The translations under genes and the position numbers were made by a program. Shown one piece after another: positions 9,401-16,564 of a stretch of 64,000 bases of DNA. Within the stretch, counting starts at the first letter, position 1. Each line of letters begins with the position of its first letter. The notes beneath the pieces are model-generated. The model had not been told where the DNA came from, did not search any database, and was given only the letters and a program-made list of their open reading frames with translations. Source of the DNA: Betaproteobacteria bacterium (GTDB lineage: Bacteria > Pseudomonadota > Gammaproteobacteria > Burkholderiales > Usitatibacteraceae); assembly GCA_016711875.1 (NCBI GenBank), contig JADJSD010000001.1, forward strand, positions 744,001 through 808,000, read 5' to 3'.

Positions 9401-10184
9401 GCGTGCGCGTCTGCGGGACGTTCGAGCCCCACGCCATGATGAAGGTCGAGTTGTACCAGTCGGCCGATTCCGGCACGTCTGTCTGCTCGCCCCAGACCTG
9501 CGGCGAGGCGGGCGGCAGGTCGCAGTACCAGTCGTAGAAGCTCATGCACACGCCGCCGATCAGCGAGAGGTAGCGCGAGCCGGCCGCGTAGGACACCATC
9601 GACATCGCCGGGATCGGCGAGAAGCCGATCACGCGGTCCGGCCCGTACTGCTTGGCGGTGTAGACGTTCGCCGCGGCGATGATCTCGTTGACCTCATCCC
9701 AGCTCGAACGCACGAAGCCGCCCAGGCCGCGCACCGAGCGGTAGCTCTTCGCCTTGGCCGCGTCCCCCGCGATCGAGGCCCAGGCCTCCACGGGGCCCAG
9801 CGTCTTTCTCGCCTCGCGCCAGAGCTTCACGAGCCGGCCGCGCACCATCGGGTACTTCACCCGGTTGGCGCTGTAGAGGTACCAGGAATACGAGGCCCCG
9901 CGGGAGCAGCCGCGCGGCTCGTGGTTGGGCATGTCGGGCCGGGTGCGCGGGTAGTCGGTCTGCTGGGTCTCCCAGGTGACGACGCCCCCCTTCACGTAGA
10001 TCTTCCAGCTGCACGAGCCCGTGCAATTGACGCCGTGCGTCGAGCGCACGATCTTGTCGCTCGACCAGCGCTTGCGGTAGGCGTCCTCCCACGTGCGGCT
10101 CTCGGTCGTGGTGGTGCCGTGCCCGTCCGAGAACGGCTCGCCCGGGCGTGAGAAGAAGGTGAGTCGGTCGAGGAAGTGGCTCAT
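6411..10184 (-). CDS. narG: Respiratory nitrate reductase alpha subunit, molybdopterin catalytic
   Basis: A 1257-residue catalytic subunit, normal length. It reduces nitrate to nitrite at a bis-MGD molybdenum site on the cytoplasmic face of the membrane. The N-terminal FS0 cluster site is intact: H50, C54 and C58 in HGVNCTGSCSWK, and C93 in PRGCSRGASYSW. The FIMAWGSNVPQTRTPDAHF segment is typical of the Mo-cofactor region. The start is ATG at 10184, 49 nt after narK2. Together with narH, narJ and narI it forms a complete, apparently functional operon. Confidence 0.98.
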   Translation of the reverse strand: MSHFLDRLTFFSRPGEPFSDGHGTTTTESRTWEDAYRKRWSSDKIVRSTHGVNCTGSCSWKIYVKGGVVTWETQQTDYPRTRPDMPNHEPRGCSRGASYSWYLYSANRVKYPMVRGRLVKLWREARKTLGPVEAWASIAGDAAKAKSYRSVRGLGGFVRSSWDEVNEIIAAANVYTAKQYGPDRVIGFSPIPAMSMVSYAAGSRYLSLIGGVCMSFYDWYCDLPPASPQVWGEQTDVPESADWYNSTFIMAWGSNVPQTRTPDAHFFTEVRYKGAKTVAVTPDYSEVAKLADLWLHPKQGTDAAVAMAMGHVILREFHLEKPSAYFTDYCRRYTDMPMLVKLVKRGGAWVPDRFLRASDFDGALGQGNNPDWKTVGLDEATGRVVPPVGTIGYRWGQKEGEDLGKWNLGTKDGQGGGEVKLALSLIERRDEALPVSFPYFGGIAHVRFPENDQGTDILVRNVPVMKVQTTQGETRVATVFDLLVANYGIDRGLGGGAVASSYEDDVPYTPKWQEVITGVKAADIITVARQFADNADKTHGKSMIIIGAAMNHWYHSDMNYRGVINMLVMCGCPGQSGGGWAHYVGQEKLRPQTGWTPLAFALDWHRPPRQQNSTSFFYAHTDQWRYEKLDVSEIVSPLADPNDYKGSFIDFNVRAERMGWLPSAPALQTNPLDVCRDAAAAGADPKDYAVKALKEGALRMSCEDPDNPKNFPRNLFVWRSNLLGSSGKGHEYFLKHLLGTQNGVQGKDLGDEGGHKSEEVKWHDEAPEGKLDLLVTLDFRMSTTCLYSDIVLPTATWYEKHDLNTSDMHPFIHPLSAAVDPVWESRSDWEIYKGIAKKFSEVCVGHLGVEKDLVLTPLMHDAPAELGQAFDVKDWKKGQCELVPGKTAPAMTVVERDYPNTYKKFTSLGPLMAKLGNGGKGIGWNTEHEVKTLGDLNYRVTEEGISKGLPRIESDIDACETILMLAPETNGEVAVKAWGALQKSVGLELQHLAKPREDDKIRFRDIQAQPRKIVSSPTWSGVESEHVSYTANYTNVHELIPWRTLTGRQQFYQDHKWMLGFGEGLCVYRPPVEMHATAPMEGRKPNGNREIVLNFITPHQKWGIHSTYTDNLLMLTLSRGGPIVWLSETDAKSAGIVDNDWIELFNVNGAIAARAVVSQRVNPGMVLMYHAQEKIVNTPGSEITGTRGGIHNSVTRIVLKPTHMIGGYAQQSYGFNYYGTIGTNGDEFVVVRKMAKVDWLDEPAAPAGHRLIRETTT

Positions 10185-10233
10185 GCGGGGCTCCTTGGGA
10201 AACCGGGTCGGTGCGCTGAAGTCGGGGCCGGGC

Positions 10234-11877
10234 TCAGGGGTTCTTCACGTACGCGTTGGCGCGCAGGTAGAACCACCAGTTCACGACGAGGCAGATGGCG
10301 TAGAAGGCGGCGAAGCCGTACATCGCGTATTGGGGCGTGCCCGCCTTGATCTGGTCGCCGATCACGATCGGCGCGACGAAGGCGCCGTACGCGGCGATCG
10401 CGGAGGTCCAGCCCAGGACCGGGCCGGCCTGCGTCCGGTCGAATATCACGCCGATGGTGCGGAAGGTCGAGCCGTTGCCGATGCCGGTGGCGAAGAAGAG
10501 CAGGACGAACAGGCCGATGAAGGCCGGGAAGTACCGCTCCGGCGTGGCCGAGGCGTAGGCCTGCATCATCACGTAGCCCACCGCGCAAGACGCGAAGACC
10601 ATCACCGCGGAGATCACCTGCGTCACGATCGAGCCGCCGAGCTTGTCGGAGATCCAGCCGCCGATCGGGCGCACCGCGGCGCCGACGAAGGGGCCGATCC
10701 AGGCGTAGGTGAAGGCCGAGGGCGCGTTCGGGTTCTTCAGCGTGTGCTGCAGCACGCCGTTGGCGTCGGGCACGTGGCTGATGCCGAAGATCACCGTGAT
10801 CGACAGCGGCAGCGCCATCGAGAATCCGATGAACGAACCGAAGGTGACGATGTAGAGGGCCGTCATCGACCACGTGTGCTTGTCGCGGAAGATGAGGAAC
10901 TGCTTCGCCACGCCCTCCTTCATCGGGCCGAAGGCCGCGAGCTTCATCACCAGCAGCGCGCTCGCGATGTCCAGGGGGATCGCCACCCACATGCTGATGA
11001 GGCCCAGGCCCGTGGGCTTCGGCAGGTACAGGTACAGGCCGAGGATGGAGGGCACGAAGGCCAGCGTGTACAGGTACGTGATCTTCGCGAACGCGACGAG
11101 CGGGTTGCCGGTGTCCGGGGAAACCGTCTTCAGGTTGTTCATGCCCCACCAGCACAGCACCGACAGGGGAACCAGCGACAGCAGCCAAGCGAAGCCGGCG
11201 TTCTGGATCCACGTGGGCGTGCCGGCCACGATCTTGCCGAGGATCCAGCCGCTGTCCTTCAGGAGCGTCATCGGCTCGCCGCCCAGCGAGCCGAAGAGGC
11301 CCACCGTCATCACCAGCGGGATCACGATCTGCATGGTGGTGACGCCGAAGTTGCCCAGGCCCGCGTTGAGGCCGAGGGCCGTGCCCTGCAGGCGCTTGGG
11401 AAAGAACGTGCTGATGTTCGACATGGAGCTGGCGAAGTTGCCGCCGCCCACGCCCGACCACAGCGCCATCAGCTGGAAGGCCCACAGCGGCCAGTCCTTG
11501 TGCTGGAGCACGATGCCGGTGCCGATCGCGGGCGCGAGCAGCATCGCGGTGGTGAGGAAGATGGTGTTGCGCCCGCCGGCGAGACGGATGAGGAACGAGG
11601 CGGGGATGCGCATCGTGGCGCCGGAGATGCCCGCGATCGCGGTGAGCGTGAAGAGCTCCGCCTGGGTGAAGGGGAACCCCAGGTTGATCATCTGCACGGT
11701 GATGATTCCCCACATCCCCCAGACCGCGAAGCCGCACAGCAGCGCCGGGATGGAGATCCACAGGTTGCGGTAGGCGACGCGCTTGCCGGTCGCGTTCCAG
11801 AACGCCTCGTCCTCGGGGCGCCAGTCGGCGATGTCGGCCTTCGCGGCGGGTGCGGCGGCGTGATGTGCGGTGCTCAA
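10234..11877 (-). CDS. narK2: NarK-type nitrate/nitrite transporter (second, long copy)
   Basis: A 547-residue major facilitator protein of the nitrate/nitrite porter family. Family motifs include GGNFASSMSNISTFFPKRLQG, GLNAGLGNFGVTTMQIV and GPFVGAAVRPIGGWISDKLGG. It is longer than the first NarK because of an N-terminal hydrophilic stretch and a larger middle. In two-NarK systems one copy tends to be a nitrate/proton symporter and the other a nitrate/nitrite antiporter; this one is the NarK2-like candidate. Start is TTG at 11877, chosen because GGGAG lies 8 nt upstream and no ATG fits. It follows narK1 by 20 nt. Confidence 0.92.
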   Translation of the reverse strand: MSTAHHAAAPAAKADIADWRPEDEAFWNATGKRVAYRNLWISIPALLCGFAVWGMWGIITVQMINLGFPFTQAELFTLTAIAGISGATMRIPASFLIRLAGGRNTIFLTTAMLLAPAIGTGIVLQHKDWPLWAFQLMALWSGVGGGNFASSMSNISTFFPKRLQGTALGLNAGLGNFGVTTMQIVIPLVMTVGLFGSLGGEPMTLLKDSGWILGKIVAGTPTWIQNAGFAWLLSLVPLSVLCWWGMNNLKTVSPDTGNPLVAFAKITYLYTLAFVPSILGLYLYLPKPTGLGLISMWVAIPLDIASALLVMKLAAFGPMKEGVAKQFLIFRDKHTWSMTALYIVTFGSFIGFSMALPLSITVIFGISHVPDANGVLQHTLKNPNAPSAFTYAWIGPFVGAAVRPIGGWISDKLGGSIVTQVISAVMVFASCAVGYVMMQAYASATPERYFPAFIGLFVLLFFATGIGNGSTFRTIGVIFDRTQAGPVLGWTSAIAAYGAFVAPIVIGDQIKAGTPQYAMYGFAAFYAICLVVNWWFYLRANAYVKNP

Positions 11878-11897
11878 GGCGTTCTCCCGGTTCCGGT

Positions 11898-13160
11898 TCA
11901 GCCGTTCAGCCGGAACTTCTTCGATCGCGGCCCCATGAGTTCGGCGCCGCGCACTTCGGTCCAGTACATCCAGATGAGGGAGACCCACACGACGCCGTAC
12001 ATGAGCATGAAGGCGCTCGAGCGGATGCCGGTCAGGTCCATGAGGGCGCCGAACATGATCGGCAGGAAGAACCCGCCCAGGCCCCCGGCGAGGCCCACCA
12101 CGCCCGAGATCACGCCGATGTTGTCGGGGAACTCGTCCGAGATGTACTTGAAGACCGACGCCTTGCCGAAGGCCCACGCCATGCCCATCACGAACATGAG
12201 CAGGGTGAACACCCAGGCGTTGAGGCCGACGTGGAAGGTCTTCGGGCCGTCCACCGTCGTGATCGTCATGTCCGTCTGCGGGTAGGACAGCAGGAACAGG
12301 CAGAACCAGCTCACCCAGAGCACCCACCACGTCACCGTGTGGGCGCCCCACTTGTCCGACATCCAGCCGCCGACGGCGCGCAGCACGCCGCCCGGCAGCG
12401 AGAAGCACGCCGCGAGGAGCGCGGCCATCTGGATGGAAAGCCCGTACTCGCCCACGTAGTACTGCACCATCCACAGGGACAGCGCGACGTAGCCGCCGAA
12501 TACGATCGAGTAATACTGCGAGTACTTCCAGACGCGCGGGTCCCGGAGCGCCCCCAGCTGCTCGCGCCAGGTGATGTGCGAAGGCACCCGGTGCTTCGGC
12601 TCGGAGTGGCTGAACATCCAGAAGAGGACCGCCGTGCCGAGCATGACCGCGGCGTACACCTGCGGGACCACGGTCCAGCCGAAGCCCAGCAGGAGCGCGG
12701 GCGCCACGAACTTGTTCACGGCCGCGCCGGAGTTGCCCGCGCCGTACACGCCCATCGCGAAGCCCTGGTGCTTGCGGTCGAACCAGCGGGCGACGTAGGG
12801 CGTGCCCACGGAGAACGAGCCCCCGGCGACGCCCACGAAGAGCCCGAGCACGAGGAAGTGCCAGTAGGCCGTCGCGTAGGTCATGAGCCAGATCGGCACG
12901 ACCGTCGAGAGCATCAGGACGAACATGACGATCCGCCCGCCGAACTTGTCCGTCCACATGCCCAGCGGCACGCGGATGAGCGAGCCGGTGAGCACGGGCG
13001 TCGCCGTGAGGATGCCGAACTGGGTGGCGTTGAGGTCGAGCGCCTTCTTGATCGGGATGCCGATGACCGCGAACATCATCCAGACCATGAAGCACACGGT
13101 GAAGGCGAGCGTGCTCACGATGAGCACCGATACCGCCTTGGCCTTGTGGGACTTCGCCAT
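11898..13160 (-). CDS. narK1: NarK-type nitrate transporter (first copy)
   Basis: A 420-residue major facilitator protein with about 12 helices, the usual length of NarK1-type nitrate importers. The VYGAGNSGAAVNKFVAPAL segment is the nitrate signature region, and GVLRAVGGWMSDKWGAH is the second conserved arginine/glycine motif. First gene of the narK1-K2-GHJI-ppiC-nnrS run. An AGGAG lies about 8 nt before the ATG. The 165-nt gap separating it from narL must hold the operon promoter; no convincing FNR or NarL site was found by eye. Confidence 0.92.
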   Translation of the reverse strand: MAKSHKAKAVSVLIVSTLAFTVCFMVWMMFAVIGIPIKKALDLNATQFGILTATPVLTGSLIRVPLGMWTDKFGGRIVMFVLMLSTVVPIWLMTYATAYWHFLVLGLFVGVAGGSFSVGTPYVARWFDRKHQGFAMGVYGAGNSGAAVNKFVAPALLLGFGWTVVPQVYAAVMLGTAVLFWMFSHSEPKHRVPSHITWREQLGALRDPRVWKYSQYYSIVFGGYVALSLWMVQYYVGEYGLSIQMAALLAACFSLPGGVLRAVGGWMSDKWGAHTVTWWVLWVSWFCLFLLSYPQTDMTITTVDGPKTFHVGLNAWVFTLLMFVMGMAWAFGKASVFKYISDEFPDNIGVISGVVGLAGGLGGFFLPIMFGALMDLTGIRSSAFMLMYGVVWVSLIWMYWTEVRGAELMGPRSKKFRLNG

Positions 13161-13325
13161 CGCCGCGCTCCTGGATTGCCGGGACTTTCCGGCCCGAAGT
13201 CACTCTAGGCGGCGGGTCCGGGCGGCGACATTCACCGCGAGGAGGAGGTGGGGCGGGCGATCGGCGGGGCCCGGCGCGCCGGACGGCGGATGCCGGGGTA
13301 GTCCGAAAGAACTAGGGGGCCAGGC

Positions 13326-13970
13326 TCAGGGCCGCGGCACGATGCCGTGCTCGATCGCCCAGACGGCGACCTGCACGCGCGAGGCGAGCTCGAGCTTCCT
13401 GAGGATGTGCTGCACGTGGATCTTGACGGTGCTCTCGGCGATGGCGAGCTCGCGCGCGATCTCCTTGTTGCTCGCCCCGCGCGTGAGGCACCCGACGATC
13501 TCCCGCTCGCGCGGGCTGAGCGCGGGCACGGGCGCCAGGTCGGTGCCGGCGCGCAGCTCGCGAAGGAGCTTGCCGGACATCTCCGGGGACATGACCGAAT
13601 CGCCGTTCGCGGCCCGGCGGATCGACTCCACCAGGAAGTCGCTGTCGATGTTCTTCAGGAGGTACCCCAGCGCGCCGGCGCGCAGGGCGGCCATCAGGTC
13701 CTCCGCCTCCTCCGAGACCGTCAGCATCACGACATGGGTGCCGGGGTTCTCGCGCAGGATCGCCTGCATGGCCTCGATGCCGGTGAGGCCGGGCATGTGC
13801 AGGTCCAGCAGCACCACGTCGGGCTTGCCCGCGGCGACCGCCTTGATGCCCTCGAAGCCGTCCGCCGCCTCGCCCACCACGTCGAAATCCGCCACCCGGG
13901 CAAGCAGCGCGGTGATGCCGCGGCGGAAAAGGGTGTGGTCGTCGATGACGACGATGCGCACCGGGCTCAT
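13326..13970 (-). CDS. narL: Nitrate/nitrite response regulator NarL
   Basis: A 214-residue response regulator: N-terminal receiver with the acidic pocket (IDDH), phospho-acceptor aspartate in VVLLDLHMPG and the conserved lysine in YLLKNI. The C-terminal LuxR-type helix-turn-helix is at about 150-210 (LSPREREIVGCLTRGASNKE). It should switch on the adjacent narK-narG operon when phosphorylated by NarX. The ATG overlaps the narX stop by 4 bp. Position next to the operon and the partner kinase makes NarL a better call than other LuxR-type regulators. Confidence 0.92.
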   Translation of the reverse strand: MSPVRIVVIDDHTLFRRGITALLARVADFDVVGEAADGFEGIKAVAAGKPDVVLLDLHMPGLTGIEAMQAILRENPGTHVVMLTVSEEAEDLMAALRAGALGYLLKNIDSDFLVESIRRAANGDSVMSPEMSGKLLRELRAGTDLAPVPALSPREREIVGCLTRGASNKEIARELAIAESTVKIHVQHILRKLELASRVQVAVWAIEHGIVPRP

Positions 13971-15874
13971 GCGGCCTCCCGCTGGGCCACCGGGAGCCGG
14001 AGCACGACCTCGGTGCCCATGCCCTTCGAGGAGCGGACCGAGAGCGTGGCCCCGATGCGGGCGGCGCGCTCCTGCATGATCCGCAGGCCCACGTGGTCGC
14101 TCGTGCCGCCGCTCGCCGCGCCCGGGTCGAAGCCGCAGCCGTCGTCGCGCACGGTGAAGGTGTAGCCGGGCCCGCGCGTGAGGTCGACGTCGACCCGTCG
14201 CGCGCCCGAGTGCTTGCGGACGTTCGAGAGGGCCTCCTGCAGGATGTGCATCACCTGCAGCTGGTCGTCGGGCGCGAGCGGCACCGTGGCGCCGGAGGAA
14301 TGCAGTTCCGCCGGGATGGACGTCTGGTGCTCGAACTTGGCGAGCAGCGTGCGGATGCCGTGCTCGACGTCGCCCTCGGCGAGGCGCGTGCGGAAGTGCA
14401 CCAGCAGCTCGCGCACGTCCGCGTAGGATTCCTGCACGCCGGCCTCGATCTCCTCGAGCGCCTTCGCCGCGTCGCCGTCCTTCCCGGCCGCCATCGACTG
14501 CCGCAGCATCTGCACCTGCAGGTTCAGGAACGCGAGCGCCTGCGCGATCGAGTCGTGCAGCTCCTGGGCGAGGAGGTTGCGCTCTTCCGCGATGGCGAGC
14601 TCGCGCGCGCTCGAGGCGAGGCGAAGGCTATCGATCGCCACGCCCAGGTGCTGGCCCAGGCTCTCGAGCATGTGCCGTTCCTCGCCCGGAATCTCGCGCG
14701 CCTCGCGATGGAACAGGTTGTAGATGCCGAGCACCTGGTGGTGCGCGGCGATCGGGAAGGCGGCGACGACGGCGAAGCCGGCCTCGCGGCAGTGCGGCAG
14801 CGGCACGCTGATCGGCGGCTTCGGGCCCTTCATGAAGTGCACGACGCTCGCGCTCTTGGCCGCCGCCTCGCCGCACGCGCACTCCCCCTTCTGCAGGCAG
14901 TGCTCCTTCTCGGCGAAGCCGGCGGGCAGCCCCTCCTCGACGAACAGGTGCAGCGTGTCGCCCTCGCGCGAGACGAGCCGCACCGCGCCGGCCGCCGCGC
15001 CCGTCGTGACGAGGAGGCGGCGCAGGAACCCCCGGCACAGGTCTTCCTGCGACGTGGGCGCGTTCAGGAAGGTCGTCATGTCGTAGAGCGTCGCCAGGCG
15101 CGCGTTCTGCTGCGCGAGGTTGCGGGTCTTCTCCACCACCCGCGTCTCGAGATGCCGGTAGGACTCCTCCAGGTGCTGCGCCATGTCATTGAAGCCGGCC
15201 GCCAGGGCCCCGAACTCGTCGGTCGACTCCACCGGCAATCGCGCGCCGAACTCGCCTTGCGCCATGCGCTTGAGCCCCCCCTCCAGCCGGTGCACGGGCT
15301 GGATGATGATGCGGAAGGACAGGTAGATGAGCGCCGAAGTGCCGCCGATCGCGAGCGCCACCAGCGCGAACTGGATCGTGCGCAGGAGCGTCGTCGCGCG
15401 GGCGGTGTCGGCCTCGATCATCTCGACCAGCGCGTTGACGACGGCCACGAACCGCTCGACGCGCGGGCGCTCGACCGCGGACGCCTCGCCGCGGGCCGCG
15501 CGCTCGAGCGCCGGCCGCAAGCTCACCCATTCCCCGTCCAGCCGCTCGACCTGCCGCTCGATCTCCGGGGTGCGGGGAACGAAGAGCGGGCGCCTCGGGT
15601 CGCCCGCCCGCAGGTTGGCCACCACCGACTCGAACTCGCCGACCCCCTTGCCGATGAGGGCGGAGACGTCGGGCGCGCTGCGGTCCGCCTGGTCGGCGAG
15701 ATAGGCGAGGCGATAGGTGCGCATCCGCAGGCTGCCCGCGTCGTTGATGGCCGCGGCGCTGCCTTCCAGCCGCCACGAGACGACCAGCGTGAGGCCGATC
15801 GACACCAGGGCGACCAGCAGGAAGAAGACCTGGATGCCGACGAGCTTGGCGCTGAGGTTTCGGGGAAGGGACAC
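13967..15874 (-). CDS. narX: Nitrate/nitrite sensor histidine kinase NarX
   Basis: A 635-residue membrane sensor. One helix at about residues 13-33 is followed by the nitrate-binding P-box AINDAGSLRMRTYRLAYL (about 43-60), well conserved with E. coli NarX. A second helix lies near 165-190, then a HAMP domain and a GAF-like region containing the cysteine cluster CLQKGECACGEA. The HisKA_3 histidine sits in AQELHDSIAQALAFL, with a HATPase domain ending in GLRIMQERAARIGA. It should phosphorylate NarL, encoded by the overlapping downstream gene. Confidence 0.93.
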   Translation of the reverse strand: MSLPRNLSAKLVGIQVFFLLVALVSIGLTLVVSWRLEGSAAAINDAGSLRMRTYRLAYLADQADRSAPDVSALIGKGVGEFESVVANLRAGDPRRPLFVPRTPEIERQVERLDGEWVSLRPALERAARGEASAVERPRVERFVAVVNALVEMIEADTARATTLLRTIQFALVALAIGGTSALIYLSFRIIIQPVHRLEGGLKRMAQGEFGARLPVESTDEFGALAAGFNDMAQHLEESYRHLETRVVEKTRNLAQQNARLATLYDMTTFLNAPTSQEDLCRGFLRRLLVTTGAAAGAVRLVSREGDTLHLFVEEGLPAGFAEKEHCLQKGECACGEAAAKSASVVHFMKGPKPPISVPLPHCREAGFAVVAAFPIAAHHQVLGIYNLFHREAREIPGEERHMLESLGQHLGVAIDSLRLASSARELAIAEERNLLAQELHDSIAQALAFLNLQVQMLRQSMAAGKDGDAAKALEEIEAGVQESYADVRELLVHFRTRLAEGDVEHGIRTLLAKFEHQTSIPAELHSSGATVPLAPDDQLQVMHILQEALSNVRKHSGARRVDVDLTRGPGYTFTVRDDGCGFDPGAASGGTSDHVGLRIMQERAARIGATLSVRSSKGMGTEVVLRLPVAQREAA

Positions 15875-15946
15875 GGTGCGGGACCCGGAAGACGGTGCGA
15901 AGGCAGGATGCCGGATGGGGAATCCGCCGCATTGACCGATCTCAGG

Positions 15947-16564
15947 TTACTCCCCCCGGCGGGATCCGAGCAGCGCCGCCAGTTCCACCGCGCTCTTCAC
16001 GCCCATCTTCTCGAAGATGCGCGCGCGGTAGACCTCCACCGTGCGCATCGCGATGCCCAGGCGGTCCGCGATCACCTTGTTATAGTGCCCCTCGATCACG
16101 AGGGCGAGCACGTCGCGCTCGCGGTCCGTGAGCGAGGCGAGGCGGGCCTCGCGCGAGCCGGATTCCTCCCTCGCCGCAAGCCGCCGCTTCGATTCCGCGA
16201 GCGCCTCCATGAGCCGGTCGACGAGCGAGTTGTCGTTGAAGGGCTTCTCCACGAAGTCGTAGGCGCCCTGCTTGAGCGTCTCCACCGCCATGGGCACGTC
16301 GCCGTGGCCCGTGAGGAAGAGGACGGGCCAGGCCGGGCAGAGCCCCTCGGCCGCCAGCTTTTCGAAGAGCTCCGTGCCGCTCATGCCGTCCATGCGCACG
16401 TCGAGCAGGATGACGCCGGGCGAATCCGGCGCCGCGAGGGGGGAGCGGGCGTGGGCGAGGAACGCCTCGGCGGAAGCGAAGGCGCGCGAGGGCAGGTCGC
16501 GCGAGCGCAGCAACCAGCCGAGGGAATCGCGAAGCGCCTCTTCGTCGTCGATGATGTGGATCAT
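15947..16564 (-). CDS. FixJ/DctR-type response regulator
   Basis: A 205-residue regulator with a receiver domain (IIDDEEALRDSLGWLL; acceptor aspartate in VILLDVRMDGMSG; lysine in YDFVEKPFNDNS) and a C-terminal LuxR-type helix-turn-helix (LTDRERDVLALVIEGHYNKVIA). The FixJ architecture and position next to a PAS-containing membrane kinase, divergent from dctPQM, match the DctS/DctR pairs that control C4-dicarboxylate TRAP carriers in Rhodobacter. The start at 16564 overlaps the kinase stop (ATGA). The regulated substrate is inferred from neighbours only. Confidence 0.88.
   Translation of the reverse strand: MIHIIDDEEALRDSLGWLLRSRDLPSRAFASAEAFLAHARSPLAAPDSPGVILLDVRMDGMSGTELFEKLAAEGLCPAWPVLFLTGHGDVPMAVETLKQGAYDFVEKPFNDNSLVDRLMEALAESKRRLAAREESGSREARLASLTDRERDVLALVIEGHYNKVIADRLGIAMRTVEVYRARIFEKMGVKSAVELAALLGSRRGE

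Noticed and set aside
13161..13325. Possible NarL heptamer (TACCCCG near 13290-13300) before narK1
   Set aside because: Only a 6/7 match to TACYYMT and no second copy; too likely by chance in GC-rich DNA.
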